A DNA stretch of 64,000 nucleotides. Origin: Roseiarcus sp963842835. Lineage in GTDB: Bacteria > Pseudomonadota > Alphaproteobacteria > Rhizobiales > Beijerinckiaceae. A model generated the notes under the pieces. That model did no database searches. It was not told where the DNA came from and saw nothing but the letters and a program-made list of their open reading frames with translations. Shown one piece after another: positions 24,456-33,158 of this stretch (position 1 is the first letter of the stretch; each line of letters opens with the position of its first letter). The stretch is taken from positions 310,001 to 374,000 of the forward strand of contig CAWJIB010000001.1 of the NCBI GenBank assembly GCA_963842835.1, in the 5' to 3' direction. Made by a program: the position numbers and the translations under genes.

Positions 24456-27035
24456 TCAATCGCGTTTCAACAGCCGTTCGAGGTAATCGCGTTCGTCGCT
24501 CGAGCGGTTGGGATCGGCGAGGCGCCGGCGCAGCTCCTCCAAAACGCGCCGCGCGCGCTCGGCGACGTCGGCGCCGCCGTTGAGCGCGCCTTCCATAGAG
24601 CCGCGCTGGTCGCCGAGTTCGCGTCCCAACGGGTCGCGCCCCTGCCTCAGACCGCCGGGACGCCGGGCGGTCGCCGTGAATCCGCCTTGACCGCGGCCCT
24701 GCATCTGCTGCTGTAGGTCCTGCGCGCCTTCGCGCAGGGCCTGCAGCGCGCGACCCTGCGCTTCGACGGCCTGGCTTTTGCCGGTTCGCCCCATCTCGCC
24801 CCGCGCGTCGTCCTGTCCCTGGCCGTCCTTCGCCTGGCCGTCTCCCTTCAGATCGCCTTCGGCCTCCTTCATGGCGCCTTCGGCGTCGTCGAAGCCTTTT
24901 TCGCCTTTCATGCCGAGGCCTTTGAGCCGCCGCTGCGTCTCGGCCAGACGGTCGCGCAGCTCGCGCTGGCGCTGTTCAAGCGTCGGCTCGGCTTTCGACT
25001 TGCCCTCGTTCGCCTCGGGCGCCGCCTCGCGGCGCATGTGCTCACGCTGATCGCGCCGGAAGGTGTCGTCGCGTAGCGTCTGTTGATCGCGCAGCAGCTT
25101 TTCGAGTTCGCTCAATTGCTTGCGCATCTCGCGCTCGGCCGGACTCGCCTGGGCGTCGCGCGCGCTCTTCATGTTCTCGAACATGCCCTGCAATTGATCG
25201 AGCATCGCTTCGGCGTCCTGCCGCGCGCCGTTGCGCGCGGTGTCCTCGAAGCGATCGAGTAGGCTCTCCAGGTCTTTTTCCTCCATCGGCGCGGCGTCCG
25301 CATCTTCGCCGGCGTCTTGTTGCGCGAGGTCGCCCATGTAGCGCTCAGCGGCGTCGCGCAATTCCTTGGTCAGGGCGCGAATCTCCTCGTCGTCGGCGCC
25401 GCGCTGAAGCGCCTCGCGCAGCTTTTGCTCGGCCGCGCGCAGATCGCGCTGGGCCTGCGACGCGTCGCCGTTTTCGATTTGCACCGCCATCGCCCACAAG
25501 AGATCGGCGACCGCGATGAGATCGGGATCGCCGCGCGCCGCCGCGAGGCGCGATTGCACGGCGCGCAGACCGAGAAACACCCCGGCGCGCGTCTGAAAGA
25601 CGTCCGGCGCGATGAGCAGAGCCTCGATCGCCTTGGCGAGGCGGGCGCGATCGTGGTCGGGATCGAGGATGAGGCCGCGTCGCTGCTCGACGAGCGCGCG
25701 GGCGAGCGGATTCTGGAAATTACGCTGCGGCAGCGTGATCGCGATCGGCGCGCTCGCGCCGGCCTCGCCGGAAAGGCCGGTCGCCTTCAGCGTCATGACG
25801 ACTTCGGCGCCCGCCCAGGGATGTTCGGAAAGATCGCTGGTCGTGCTCGCCTGGCCGGTTCCGCTTGCCGTGCTCGGCAATTGCAACGGCAGCTTCGGCG
25901 CCGGGATCAGCGCGCGCGGCGGCGGCGTCGCGCCGACGCCGCCCGGCTTCGAAAATTCAGCCTCGGCGCTCGCCACGCCATAGCGGTCGGCGAGCGCGTA
26001 ATGGAGCGTCAACGCGCCGCTCAAATTCGCGCGGGGCGGATCGATCAGCGTAATCGTCGGCGCGCCGGCCGCGATCCCGGCGATATCGAACCTCGCGAAC
26101 GGCGAGCCGTCGCGCAACAGCGTGAACGCGCCGTCGCCGCGAACGGTCCAGCGCCGTTCGATCGGCGCCTTCCCCGCGGGCGCGTTCTTGTCGCCGGCCA
26201 GGGGCGTCAGCGCGCCCTCGACGCGGGCTTCGATCGCGCTCGCGTCGGCCCGCAGGACGAGAATCGAGCCCTCGGGCGCGACGATTTTTTCCGGCGCGCC
26301 TGCTCTGGGAGAGACGTCGATGAGGATCGGCGGCTTGCCGGTGTAGGCGGGCGGATCGATCCAGGCGTCCACGCGCGCGGCCGCGGCCGCGGCCGAACCG
26401 CCGCGCCAGTCGAACGCGGCCGCGACGCGCCCATACCGTTCGGGCCCCGCGACGATGGCGGCGCAGAGCGCGAGGACGAGGGCGCCGAAACGCAGCGCGC
26501 GCGGGTCGCGCAAGGCCATTCGCGGCGCGGGGGCGGCGGGCGCGATCCCAGCGACCTGCTGGGCGAGGCGGCGCCGGTGGAGGATCCAAAGCACGTTCGT
26601 CGTCGGATCGTCCCCGGGAATGGCGAGTCGATCCGCCAGAGAGGCGGCCGGCCGATGCGGCATGTGCGCGTCGCGGTCGAGACGATGAAGCGTCTCCTCG
26701 CGCGTCGGCCGCCGCAGGCGCGCGAGCGGGGCGAGCGCGGCCAGCAAGAACGCTGCGAACAGCGCGACGCCGGCGATGCGGCCCACGCGGGGGGCGTCCA
26801 ACCAGACGCCGAACCACGAGGCCGCGAGAAACAGGGCGAGAAGCGCCCCGGTCCAAGCCAGCGGCGGCCAAGCGCGCTCGAAGAGGAGGACCGCCTCGGC
26901 CCGCCGCGCCAGAGCGTCAAGCGTCGCGTCGCCCGCGCCCGCCTTCGCGTCGGCCGCGCGCGGCTTCGCGTCGCGCAGATCGCCGTGCTTCGGTTCGCCT
27001 GAATCCAACGCGTTTCTCCTCGACGGCGGCGTCAT
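24456..27035 (-). CDS. TIGR02302 / DUF4175 family protein
   Basis: 859 residues. Two hydrophobic segments near the N-terminus (LAWTGALLALFLAASWFGVW and a second at about 85-105) anchor it in the inner membrane, with a third around RFGALVLALCAAIVAG. A beta-rich periplasmic region follows (WIDPPAYTGKPPI), then a long charged coiled coil with Gln/Arg-rich stretches from about 540 on (QQQMQGRGQGG). This architecture is typical of the alphaproteobacterial TIGR02302 family, function unknown. It lies 19 bases downstream of lysA on the same strand, a conserved neighbourhood. Confidence 0.85.
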   Translation of the reverse strand: MTPPSRRNALDSGEPKHGDLRDAKPRAADAKAGAGDATLDALARRAEAVLLFERAWPPLAWTGALLALFLAASWFGVWLDAPRVGRIAGVALFAAFLLAALAPLARLRRPTREETLHRLDRDAHMPHRPAASLADRLAIPGDDPTTNVLWILHRRRLAQQVAGIAPAAPAPRMALRDPRALRFGALVLALCAAIVAGPERYGRVAAAFDWRGGSAAAAAARVDAWIDPPAYTGKPPILIDVSPRAGAPEKIVAPEGSILVLRADASAIEARVEGALTPLAGDKNAPAGKAPIERRWTVRGDGAFTLLRDGSPFARFDIAGIAAGAPTITLIDPPRANLSGALTLHYALADRYGVASAEAEFSKPGGVGATPPPRALIPAPKLPLQLPSTASGTGQASTTSDLSEHPWAGAEVVMTLKATGLSGEAGASAPIAITLPQRNFQNPLARALVEQRRGLILDPDHDRARLAKAIEALLIAPDVFQTRAGVFLGLRAVQSRLAAARGDPDLIAVADLLWAMAVQIENGDASQAQRDLRAAEQKLREALQRGADDEEIRALTKELRDAAERYMGDLAQQDAGEDADAAPMEEKDLESLLDRFEDTARNGARQDAEAMLDQLQGMFENMKSARDAQASPAEREMRKQLSELEKLLRDQQTLRDDTFRRDQREHMRREAAPEANEGKSKAEPTLEQRQRELRDRLAETQRRLKGLGMKGEKGFDDAEGAMKEAEGDLKGDGQAKDGQGQDDARGEMGRTGKSQAVEAQGRALQALREGAQDLQQQMQGRGQGGFTATARRPGGLRQGRDPLGRELGDQRGSMEGALNGGADVAERARRVLEELRRRLADPNRSSDERDYLERLLKRD

Positions 27036-27054
27036 GCGCGCCGGAAGCGACGCT

Positions 27055-28329
27055 TCACCCTGACCTCAACCAAGGCGGAATTTTGTCCAGGCCGATCAAG
27101 TCGGCGTAGGTCGGCCTCGGACGCACCACCGCGTATTCCGCTCCCTTGACGAGCGTTTCCGGGACGAGAAGACGCGTATTGTAGGTTCCGGCTTGAACGG
27201 CGCCATAAGCGCCGGCGGACATGACCGCAAGCAAATCGCCCGCCTTCGGCTCCGCCATGTCGCGATCGAGCGCGAGGAAGTCCCCGCTTTCGCAGACCGG
27301 GCCGACGATGTCGGCGCGCAGCCGCGCAGCGTCGGCGGGCGGCTGCGCGAGCGGCAGGCATTCGTGATACGCGTCGTAGAGCGTCGGGCGGATCAGGTCG
27401 TTCATCGCCGCGTCGACGATAACGAAATTTCTGCCGTCGCCGTGTTTGACGTAGAGCACCGAGGTCACGAGCACGCCGGCGTTGCCGACGATGAGGCGTC
27501 CCGGTTCGAAATAGACCTTGCAGCCGAGTTCGCGCGTGCGGCGGGCGACGATTTCAGCGTAATGCTTGGGGTGAGGAGGCGGCTCGTTGTCGAAGCGATA
27601 GGGGATGCCGAGGCCGCCGCCGACATCGATATGATCGATCGCATGGCCGTCGCTGCGCAACTCGCGCACGAAATCGGCGAGCAGCGCGAAGGCGTCGTCG
27701 AAGGGCTGCATGTCGGTGATCTGCGAGCCGATGTGCATGTCGACGCCGGATACGGCGAGGCCGGGCAGGGCGCGCGCGCGCGCATAGACGGCGCGCGCGC
27801 GGGAGATCGGGATGCCGAACTTATTTTCCGACTTGCCCGTGGAGATCTTGGCGTGCGTGCGCGCGTCGACGTCCGGATTGACGCGAATGGCGATGCGCGC
27901 GATTCTGCCGCGCGCCGAGGCGATCTCGGAGAGCGCCTCGAGCTCCGGCTCGGATTCGACGTTGAAGCACAGGATGTCTTCCTCGAGCGCCAGCGCTATT
28001 TCGGCGCGGGTCTTGCCGACGCCGGAAAAAATGATCTTGTCCGCGGGAACGCCGGCGGCGCGGGCGCGGCGCAGTTCGCCCTCGGAGACGACGTCCATCC
28101 CCGCGCCCATGCGCGCCAGGGTCGTGAGCACCGCCTGGTTGGAATTGGCCTTCATCGCGTAGCAGACGAGCGCAGGGGAATCGGCGAAGGCGGAGCTGAA
28201 GACGTGAAAGTGCCGCTCGATGGTCGCGCTGGAATAGCAATAGAACGGCGTGCCGATCTCGCGGGCGATTCGCGCGAGATCGACGTCCTCGGCGTGCAGG
28301 GCGCCGCCGCGATAGGCGAAATGGTTCAT
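27055..28329 (-). CDS. lysA: Diaminopimelate decarboxylase
   Basis: PLP enzyme for the last step of lysine synthesis. 424 residues. The PLP-binding lysine is Lys60 in VCYAMKANSNQAVL. The phosphate-binding glycines are in HIDVGGGLGIPY, the substrate-binding arginine in FEPGRLIVGNAG, and the catalytic Cys in GPVCESGDFLA. All are present and length is normal. Preceded by the lptM-like lipoprotein gene and followed by the TIGR02302 gene on the same strand. Confidence 0.96.
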   Translation of the reverse strand: MNHFAYRGGALHAEDVDLARIAREIGTPFYCYSSATIERHFHVFSSAFADSPALVCYAMKANSNQAVLTTLARMGAGMDVVSEGELRRARAAGVPADKIIFSGVGKTRAEIALALEEDILCFNVESEPELEALSEIASARGRIARIAIRVNPDVDARTHAKISTGKSENKFGIPISRARAVYARARALPGLAVSGVDMHIGSQITDMQPFDDAFALLADFVRELRSDGHAIDHIDVGGGLGIPYRFDNEPPPHPKHYAEIVARRTRELGCKVYFEPGRLIVGNAGVLVTSVLYVKHGDGRNFVIVDAAMNDLIRPTLYDAYHECLPLAQPPADAARLRADIVGPVCESGDFLALDRDMAEPKAGDLLAVMSAGAYGAVQAGTYNTRLLVPETLVKGAEYAVVRPRPTYADLIGLDKIPPWLRSG

Positions 28330-28343
28330 GGCGGCGAAGGGCT

Positions 28344-28562
28344 TTACAATAGCGGATCGAGGACGAAAGGCGCCTTGGGCGGCGTGATCGGCGGCGGCCT
28401 GTGGGGGCCCTGGGGCGTCATGGCGTCGCTGCTCGACGGCGTGGCGACGGCGTTCGGAGTCGGCGGCGGCTCGAGAGGACCCTTACGGCCGCAGCCCGAC
28501 GCGCCGAGCGCCAGGCCGACGACCAGAAAAAGCGCGGCGACGCGCGGGGCGGAAATTTGCAT
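28344..28562 (-). CDS. lptM: LptM/YifL-like small lipoprotein
   Basis: 72 residues: hydrophobic signal VAALFLVVGLALGASGC with lipobox Cys24, then GRKGPLEPPP, the short motif that defines LptM (YifL). In E. coli LptM helps LptD assemble in the outer membrane. The rest is a Pro-rich disordered tail. Start ATG 28562 is chosen because it gives a normal signal peptide. It lies 14 bases before lysA, as in many proteobacteria. Confidence 0.85.
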   Translation of the reverse strand: MQISAPRVAALFLVVGLALGASGCGRKGPLEPPPTPNAVATPSSSDAMTPQGPHRPPPITPPKAPFVLDPLL

Positions 28563-28731
28563 AGGGGCTACGATCACGAAACGGCTCCGGCAAAGGCGCC
28601 GCACTATACCCAAAAGTTGCGGCGTTGCGAGGGGAGAAGCGCGCAGCGGACCTCCCGCTGCGGTTTGCCTGCGGATTTCCCCCTGGGGTTACGCCGCCAG
28701 CGGTGGGCTCCAAGCAGAGAGGCCGCCGCCG

Positions 28732-28932
28732 TCAGCGATTGATGAGCCAAATGACGAGCGAGAGGACGATGCTCAGCAGGATGCAGGTGGTGATGGGAAA
28801 ATAGAACGAGCCATGCTCGCCGCGAACATAAATGTCCCCGGGCAAGCGGCCGAGGCCGAGCTTGCCCAGCCAGGGCCAGAGCAGGCCGGCCGCGGCGATG
28901 GCCAATCCGATGACGATGAGGGCGCGTTGCAT
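28732..28932 (-). CDS. DUF2905 small membrane protein
   Basis: 66 residues with two membrane helices (LIVIGLAIAAAGLLWPWLG and FPITTCILLSIVLSLVIWLI) separated by the diagnostic GRLPGDIYVRGEHGSFYFP loop. Function unknown. It probably has its own promoter. Confidence 0.88.
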   Translation of the reverse strand: MQRALIVIGLAIAAAGLLWPWLGKLGLGRLPGDIYVRGEHGSFYFPITTCILLSIVLSLVIWLINR

Positions 28933-29085
28933 CGTAGTGTTCCTCGCCGCGCCATATAGCAGCTGCGGCGAGAGCGCGCTTATCTCGTTGCGGCTCGGCG
29001 GCGCCGTGGAGAACCCATGGGGTCGGCCTTCAGTGCGGCGGCGTCGGAGCTGCGAGTCACAGCGCCTTCGCCGCTCACGCCTGCG

Positions 29086-29574
29086 TCAAGCGCCGCGCGA
29101 CGCGGCGCCCGCGCGCTTCAGCCGCGTCACGGCGTTGTCGAGCGCGCTGAGGAAATTCGAGCGGTCGCGCGGGCCGAAGGCTTTCGGCCCCGACGTCGCT
29201 TGTCCCGTCGAGCGCAAGTGGTCCATCAGGTTGCGCGTCGCCAGCGCCATGCCGATCGAGCTTTCGCTGAAGCGCTTGCCGGTGGGGGCGACGACCTCGG
29301 CGCCCGCTTTGACGCAGCGGCTCGCCAGCGGAATGTCGGAGGTGACGACGATCGCGCCCGGCCCGGCCCGCTCGGCGATCCAGTCGTCCGCCGCGTCGGC
29401 GCCCGCCGCGACGACGACCCGTTCGACGCCGGCCACGCGGGGGATCAGGATCGGGCTGTTGGCGACGACGAACACCTTGAGCCCGTAGCGAGCCGCGACC
29501 CGATAGGTCTCGTCCTTCACCGGACAGGCGTCGGCGTCGACGAAGATGCGCAAATGCGGTCTGGCGGCCTCCAT
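29086..29574 (-). CDS. YaiI/YqxD (DUF188) family protein
   Basis: 162 residues. Family motifs are IFVDADACPVKDETYRVAAR at the start, VVTSDIPLASRCVKAGAEV in the middle and RDRSNFLSALD near the end. The acidic residues and Cys suggest a PIN-like nuclease fold, but no activity is established. Start ATG 29574. Confidence 0.9.
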   Translation of the reverse strand: MEAARPHLRIFVDADACPVKDETYRVAARYGLKVFVVANSPILIPRVAGVERVVVAAGADAADDWIAERAGPGAIVVTSDIPLASRCVKAGAEVVAPTGKRFSESSIGMALATRNLMDHLRSTGQATSGPKAFGPRDRSNFLSALDNAVTRLKRAGAASRGA

Positions 29575-29738
29575 GGCCGGGGGATGTACGCGATTTTGCG
29601 CGGCTGGGCCAAACCGGTGCGCAGGAATGCGGCAGAGCGCCGGTAAATGCCTGGATGCAACCGGCCGCGCCGCCGTTCGGGATCGCGATGTCGCCGGGCG
29701 TCTTTCCTCGGCCGAATAGGCGCGTTATAAAAGGTTTC

Positions 29739-30068
29739 ATGGCTGACGAACCCGAAAACCTCGTTCTCCCGTTGCTCCGCGGCATTCGCGGCGATGTGGC
29801 GACCGTCCGCGCCGAGATGGCGACCAAGGCCGAGCTGAAAGCCGAAATCCATTCGCTGCGCGCCGACGTCGCTTCGGACCTCGCGGCGATGCAGGCCAAG
29901 GCTGATGCCCAGCATAAGGTCACGCGCGATCAGATCGCCGGATTGCGCCGTGCGGTGGTCGAGTATCATTCGGCGGTCATCGGCCATGGGGTTCTGATCA
30001 GCGAGCTCGAAGCGCGCATGCGCCGGGTCGAGCAACACCTCAATCTTCCCGCGATCGACGCCCACTGA
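29739..30068 (+). CDS. Hypothetical coiled-coil protein
   Basis: 109 residues beginning MADEPENLVLPLLRGIRGD, with a long heptad pattern (VRAEMATKAELKAEIHSLRAD and onward). Very similar short coiled-coil proteins of unknown function are common in Rhizobiales. ATG 29739 is chosen because the upstream extension of the frame has a different composition. No membrane segment. It lies just upstream of the SRP RNA. Confidence 0.65.
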   Translation: MADEPENLVLPLLRGIRGDVATVRAEMATKAELKAEIHSLRADVASDLAAMQAKADAQHKVTRDQIAGLRRAVVEYHSAVIGHGVLISELEARMRRVEQHLNLPAIDAH

Positions 30069-30117
30069 GGCGTTTGCACAGCCGCCCTTGCGCCGGGGCC
30101 GCGCATAGTCCAAATAG

Positions 30118-30218
30118 GGCATGGGAGGTTGGCGAAGGACGTACCGCTCGCCAACCGGGTCAGGTCCGGAAGGAAGCAGCCCTAACGAGCCAGGGCGGGT
30201 CTTTGTCCAACCTCCTAC
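30118..30218 (+). ncRNA. ffs: Signal recognition particle 4.5S RNA
   Basis: About 100 bases forming the bacterial small SRP RNA. The ends GGGAGGTTGG and CCAACCTCC pair, and the conserved domain IV is present: GGTCAGGTCCGGAAGGAAGC, with the GGAA tetraloop, then CAGCCCTAACGAGCC as the asymmetric loop side. It partners Ffh in membrane targeting. Location directly upstream of dnaX is the usual alphaproteobacterial arrangement. Confidence 0.93.
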
Positions 30219-30288
30219 CGCCCAACCCCTTGCCGTCCCGCGCTCGGGCCGCAGCGGCGCCGGGCCGTCGAACCCGAGCCTTTGGCGC

Positions 30289-32100
30289 ATGAATGAACTG
30301 AAAGCGCCTGAACAGAGCGCCGCCGTCGAGCCTTCGCTCGGCCTGGATCCCGTTCCCGAAGCCGTGAACGGCGCGACGCCCTACCGCGTGCTCGCGCGCA
30401 AATATCGCCCCGCCCGCTTCGAGGATCTGATCGGCCAGGAGCCGATGGTGCGCACGCTCGCCAATTCCTTCGCCGCCAACCGCATCCATCAGGCCTATAT
30501 CCTGACCGGCGTGCGCGGCGTCGGCAAGACGACGACCGCGCGCATTCTCGCGCGGGCGTTCAACTACAGCGTTCCCGGCAAGATCGACCGGCCCAGCATC
30601 GAGATGCCGGAACTCGGCGAGCACTGCCAGGCGATCATGGAATCGCGCCACGTCGACGTCATCGAGATGGACGCGGCTTCGCACACCGGCATCGACGACG
30701 TGCGCGAGATCATCGAGAACGCGCGCTATCGCCCCGTTTCGGCGCGCACCAAGGTCTATATCGTCGACGAAGTGCACATGCTTTCCAAACAGGCGTTCAA
30801 CGGCCTGTTGAAGACGCTCGAAGAGCCGCCCGAGCACGTCAAATTCCTGTTCGCGACCACCGAGATCGAGAAGGTGCCGATCACCGTGCGCTCGCGCTGC
30901 ATCCGCTTCGATCTCAAGCGCATCGAGACGGGCGCGATGGTGCGCCATTTGGAGAAGATTTGCGCCGCCGAAGGCGTCGTCGCGGAACCTGACGCGCTGG
31001 CGCTGATCGCGCGCGTCGCGGAAGGGTCGGTGCGCGACGCGCTGTCGCTGCTCGACCAGGGCATCGCGCATGGCGCGCAGGGGCGCGTCGAGACCGGCGA
31101 TATTCGCGCCATGCTCGGGCTCTCCGACAGAAGCGAAGTCATCGATCTCTTCGTCCATGCGATGGCGGGCGAAATCGCGCCCGCGCTCGATCTGATGGCG
31201 CGCCTGCATCTCAACGGCGCCGATCCGGCGGAGCTTCTCATCGAGCTGGCGGAATTCTGCCATTTCGTCACGCGCGCCAAGCTGGCGCCGAGCGGCGTCG
31301 ACGACGCCGCGATCAGCGAGAACGAGCGCCGCCGCGGCGCCGAGCTGGCGCAAAGGCTGAATCTGGGGCCGCTGACGCGCGCCTGGCAGATCCTCATCAA
31401 GGGCGTCGAGGACGTGAAGGATTCGCCGCGACCGCTCGCATCGGCCGAAATGGCCCTGATTCGCCTCGCCTTCGCCGCCGATTTGCCAACGCCGGAAGAC
31501 GCGCTGCGCAAATTGGCCGAATCCGGCGAAACCTCGCCGCGACCCGCGCCCCTCGGCGCCGCGCCCGCCGGCCCGACGCGATCCTCCTCGCCGAGCGGCG
31601 GAGCGTCGGCTTTGCGCGTCGCCGCGCCGCCGGCGCCCGAGCGAAGCGCGCCAACGAGCGCGCCGCGCCTCGCGCGCTTCGAGGACGTCGTCGCGCTGGC
31701 GCGGGTCAAACGCGACATTAAGCTCTGTCAGGCGCTCGAAGGCGACGTGCGGCTCGCCCGCTTCGAACCGGGACGCATCGAATTTTCGCTCGTCGAGGGC
31801 GCCTCGTCCGCGATCGTCCAGGCTCTGTCGCGACGCCTCGCGGAATGGACGGGCGAGCGCTGGATGGTGACGATCGCCGCCGGAGCGAGCGCCCCGACCC
31901 TGCGCGAACAGGCGGCGGCGCGGCATTCCGAGCGCCTGAGCGGCGTCGGCGACCATCCGATCGTGCGCAAGGTTCTCGAGCGCTTTCCCGGCGCGCGAAT
32001 CGTCGACGTGCGCGCGCCCGACATCGCTCCGGCCGCGCCAACCCCCGCTGGCGACGACGATGTCGCCTACGCCGATTCGCTCGGTGACGACGATCTCTAA
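30289..32100 (+). CDS. dnaX: DNA polymerase III subunits gamma and tau
   Basis: Clamp-loader ATPase, 603 residues. AAA+ motifs: Walker A GVRGVGKTTTAR, Walker B VYIVDEVHML, sensor 1 FATTEIEKVPITVRSRC and sensor 2 GSVRDALSLLDQ. The Zn-binding cysteines of the E. coli protein (Cys64/73/76/79) are largely missing: the corresponding loop RPSIEMPELGEHCQAIMESR retains one Cys, as in many alphaproteobacteria. A Pro/Ala/Ser-rich linker at about 405-465 separates the tau-specific C-terminal domain. Start ATG 30289. Followed after 14 bases by ybaB. Confidence 0.95.
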   Translation: MNELKAPEQSAAVEPSLGLDPVPEAVNGATPYRVLARKYRPARFEDLIGQEPMVRTLANSFAANRIHQAYILTGVRGVGKTTTARILARAFNYSVPGKIDRPSIEMPELGEHCQAIMESRHVDVIEMDAASHTGIDDVREIIENARYRPVSARTKVYIVDEVHMLSKQAFNGLLKTLEEPPEHVKFLFATTEIEKVPITVRSRCIRFDLKRIETGAMVRHLEKICAAEGVVAEPDALALIARVAEGSVRDALSLLDQGIAHGAQGRVETGDIRAMLGLSDRSEVIDLFVHAMAGEIAPALDLMARLHLNGADPAELLIELAEFCHFVTRAKLAPSGVDDAAISENERRRGAELAQRLNLGPLTRAWQILIKGVEDVKDSPRPLASAEMALIRLAFAADLPTPEDALRKLAESGETSPRPAPLGAAPAGPTRSSSPSGGASALRVAAPPAPERSAPTSAPRLARFEDVVALARVKRDIKLCQALEGDVRLARFEPGRIEFSLVEGASSAIVQALSRRLAEWTGERWMVTIAAGASAPTLREQAAARHSERLSGVGDHPIVRKVLERFPGARIVDVRAPDIAPAAPTPAGDDDVAYADSLGDDDL

Positions 32101-32114
32101 ACGTTGGAGCTGAC

Positions 32115-32438
32115 ATGGTCGACATTATGGGAATGATGAAGAAGGCGCAGGCGATGCAGGCCAAGCTCGCCGACGCGCAGGAGGAATTGTCGCGCCTCGA
32201 GGTCGAGGGACAGTCGGGCGGCGGCATGGTGCGAATCACGCTGTCGGGCAAGGGCGAGATGCGGGCGATTCATCTCGATCCGTCGCTGTTGACGCCCGAG
32301 GACAAGGACATGACCGAGGATTTGATTCTGGCCGCCTACGCCGACGCCAGGACCAAGGCCGATCGCGCGGCCGCCGAGAAGATGCAAAGCCTGACGGCGG
32401 GCCTGCCCTTGCCGCCCGGCATGAAACTGCCGTTCTGA
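32115..32438 (+). CDS. ybaB: YbaB/EbfC family nucleoid-associated protein
   Basis: 107 residues: IMGMMKKAQAMQAKLADAQE is the N-terminal helix, GQSGGGMVRITLSGKGEMRAI the core sheet and LPPGMKLPF the conserved tail. Binds DNA as a dimer. It lies between dnaX and recR, the canonical order. Confidence 0.95.
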   Translation: MVDIMGMMKKAQAMQAKLADAQEELSRLEVEGQSGGGMVRITLSGKGEMRAIHLDPSLLTPEDKDMTEDLILAAYADARTKADRAAAEKMQSLTAGLPLPPGMKLPF

Positions 32439-32444
32439 GACGCC

Positions 32445-33051
32445 ATGACGTCGAATGTCGCCGGGCCGGAAATCGAGCGATTGATCCAGCTGCTCGCGCG
32501 CCTTCCGGGTCTCGGGCCCCGCTCGGCGCGGCGCGCCGCGCTCCATCTCATTCGCAAGCGCGAGCCGTTGCTCGGGCCGCTCGCCGAGGCGATGCGCGTC
32601 GCGCACGACAGGATCGTGACCTGTTCGGTCTGCGGCGCCGTCGACACGCGCGACCCTTGCACGATCTGCAGCGACGAGAGACGCGACGGCGCGACATTGG
32701 TCGTCGTCGAATTGGTCGGCGATCTCTGGGCGCTGGAGCGCGCCAATGCGACGCGCGCGCGCTATCACGTGCTGGGCGGCGCCTTGTCGCCGCTCGACGG
32801 CGTCGGGCCCGATGACCTCAATCTCGCGAGCCTCGTCGCGCGGGTCGGCGAAGGCGGCGTGAAGGAGGTCGTTCTCGCGGTCAATGCGACGGTCGACGGA
32901 CAGACCACCGCGCATTACGTGACGGAGCTGCTTGAGCCCTTACGCCGTCAAGGTCACGCGCCTGGCTCACGGCGTGCCGGTCGGCGGCGAACTCGATTAT
33001 CTCGACGACGGCACGCTCGCTGCCGCGATGCGCCAGCGGACGGCGTTCTAG
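32445..33051 (+). pseudogene. recR: Recombination protein RecR, apparent +1 frameshift
   Basis: Clamp protein of RecFOR repair. The first 165 residues are normal: helix-hairpin-helix LARLPGLGPRSARRAA, the zinc finger CSVCGAVDTRDPCTIC, and a Toprim domain starting ATLVVVELVGDLWALE. After TELLEP (about base 32939) the frame is lost. One base further on (skipping one T at 32940/32941) the phase reads TRLAHGVPVGGELDYLDDG and stops at TAG 33049-33051, which is exactly the missing RecR C-terminus and would restore about 201 residues. Left unshifted the frame runs into the P450 gene. Either a real recent mutation or a single-base assembly error. Confidence 0.85.
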
Positions 33052-33158
33052 CGCAGCGGCCGCGGCCTCGCCCCGCGTTTCGTGCTAATGTGCGTCGCGC
33101 TTCGGGCCGCTTCGCCGCTCCGCGGTCGGCGCGACCCGGCCAATCCAAGGGATCGCTC

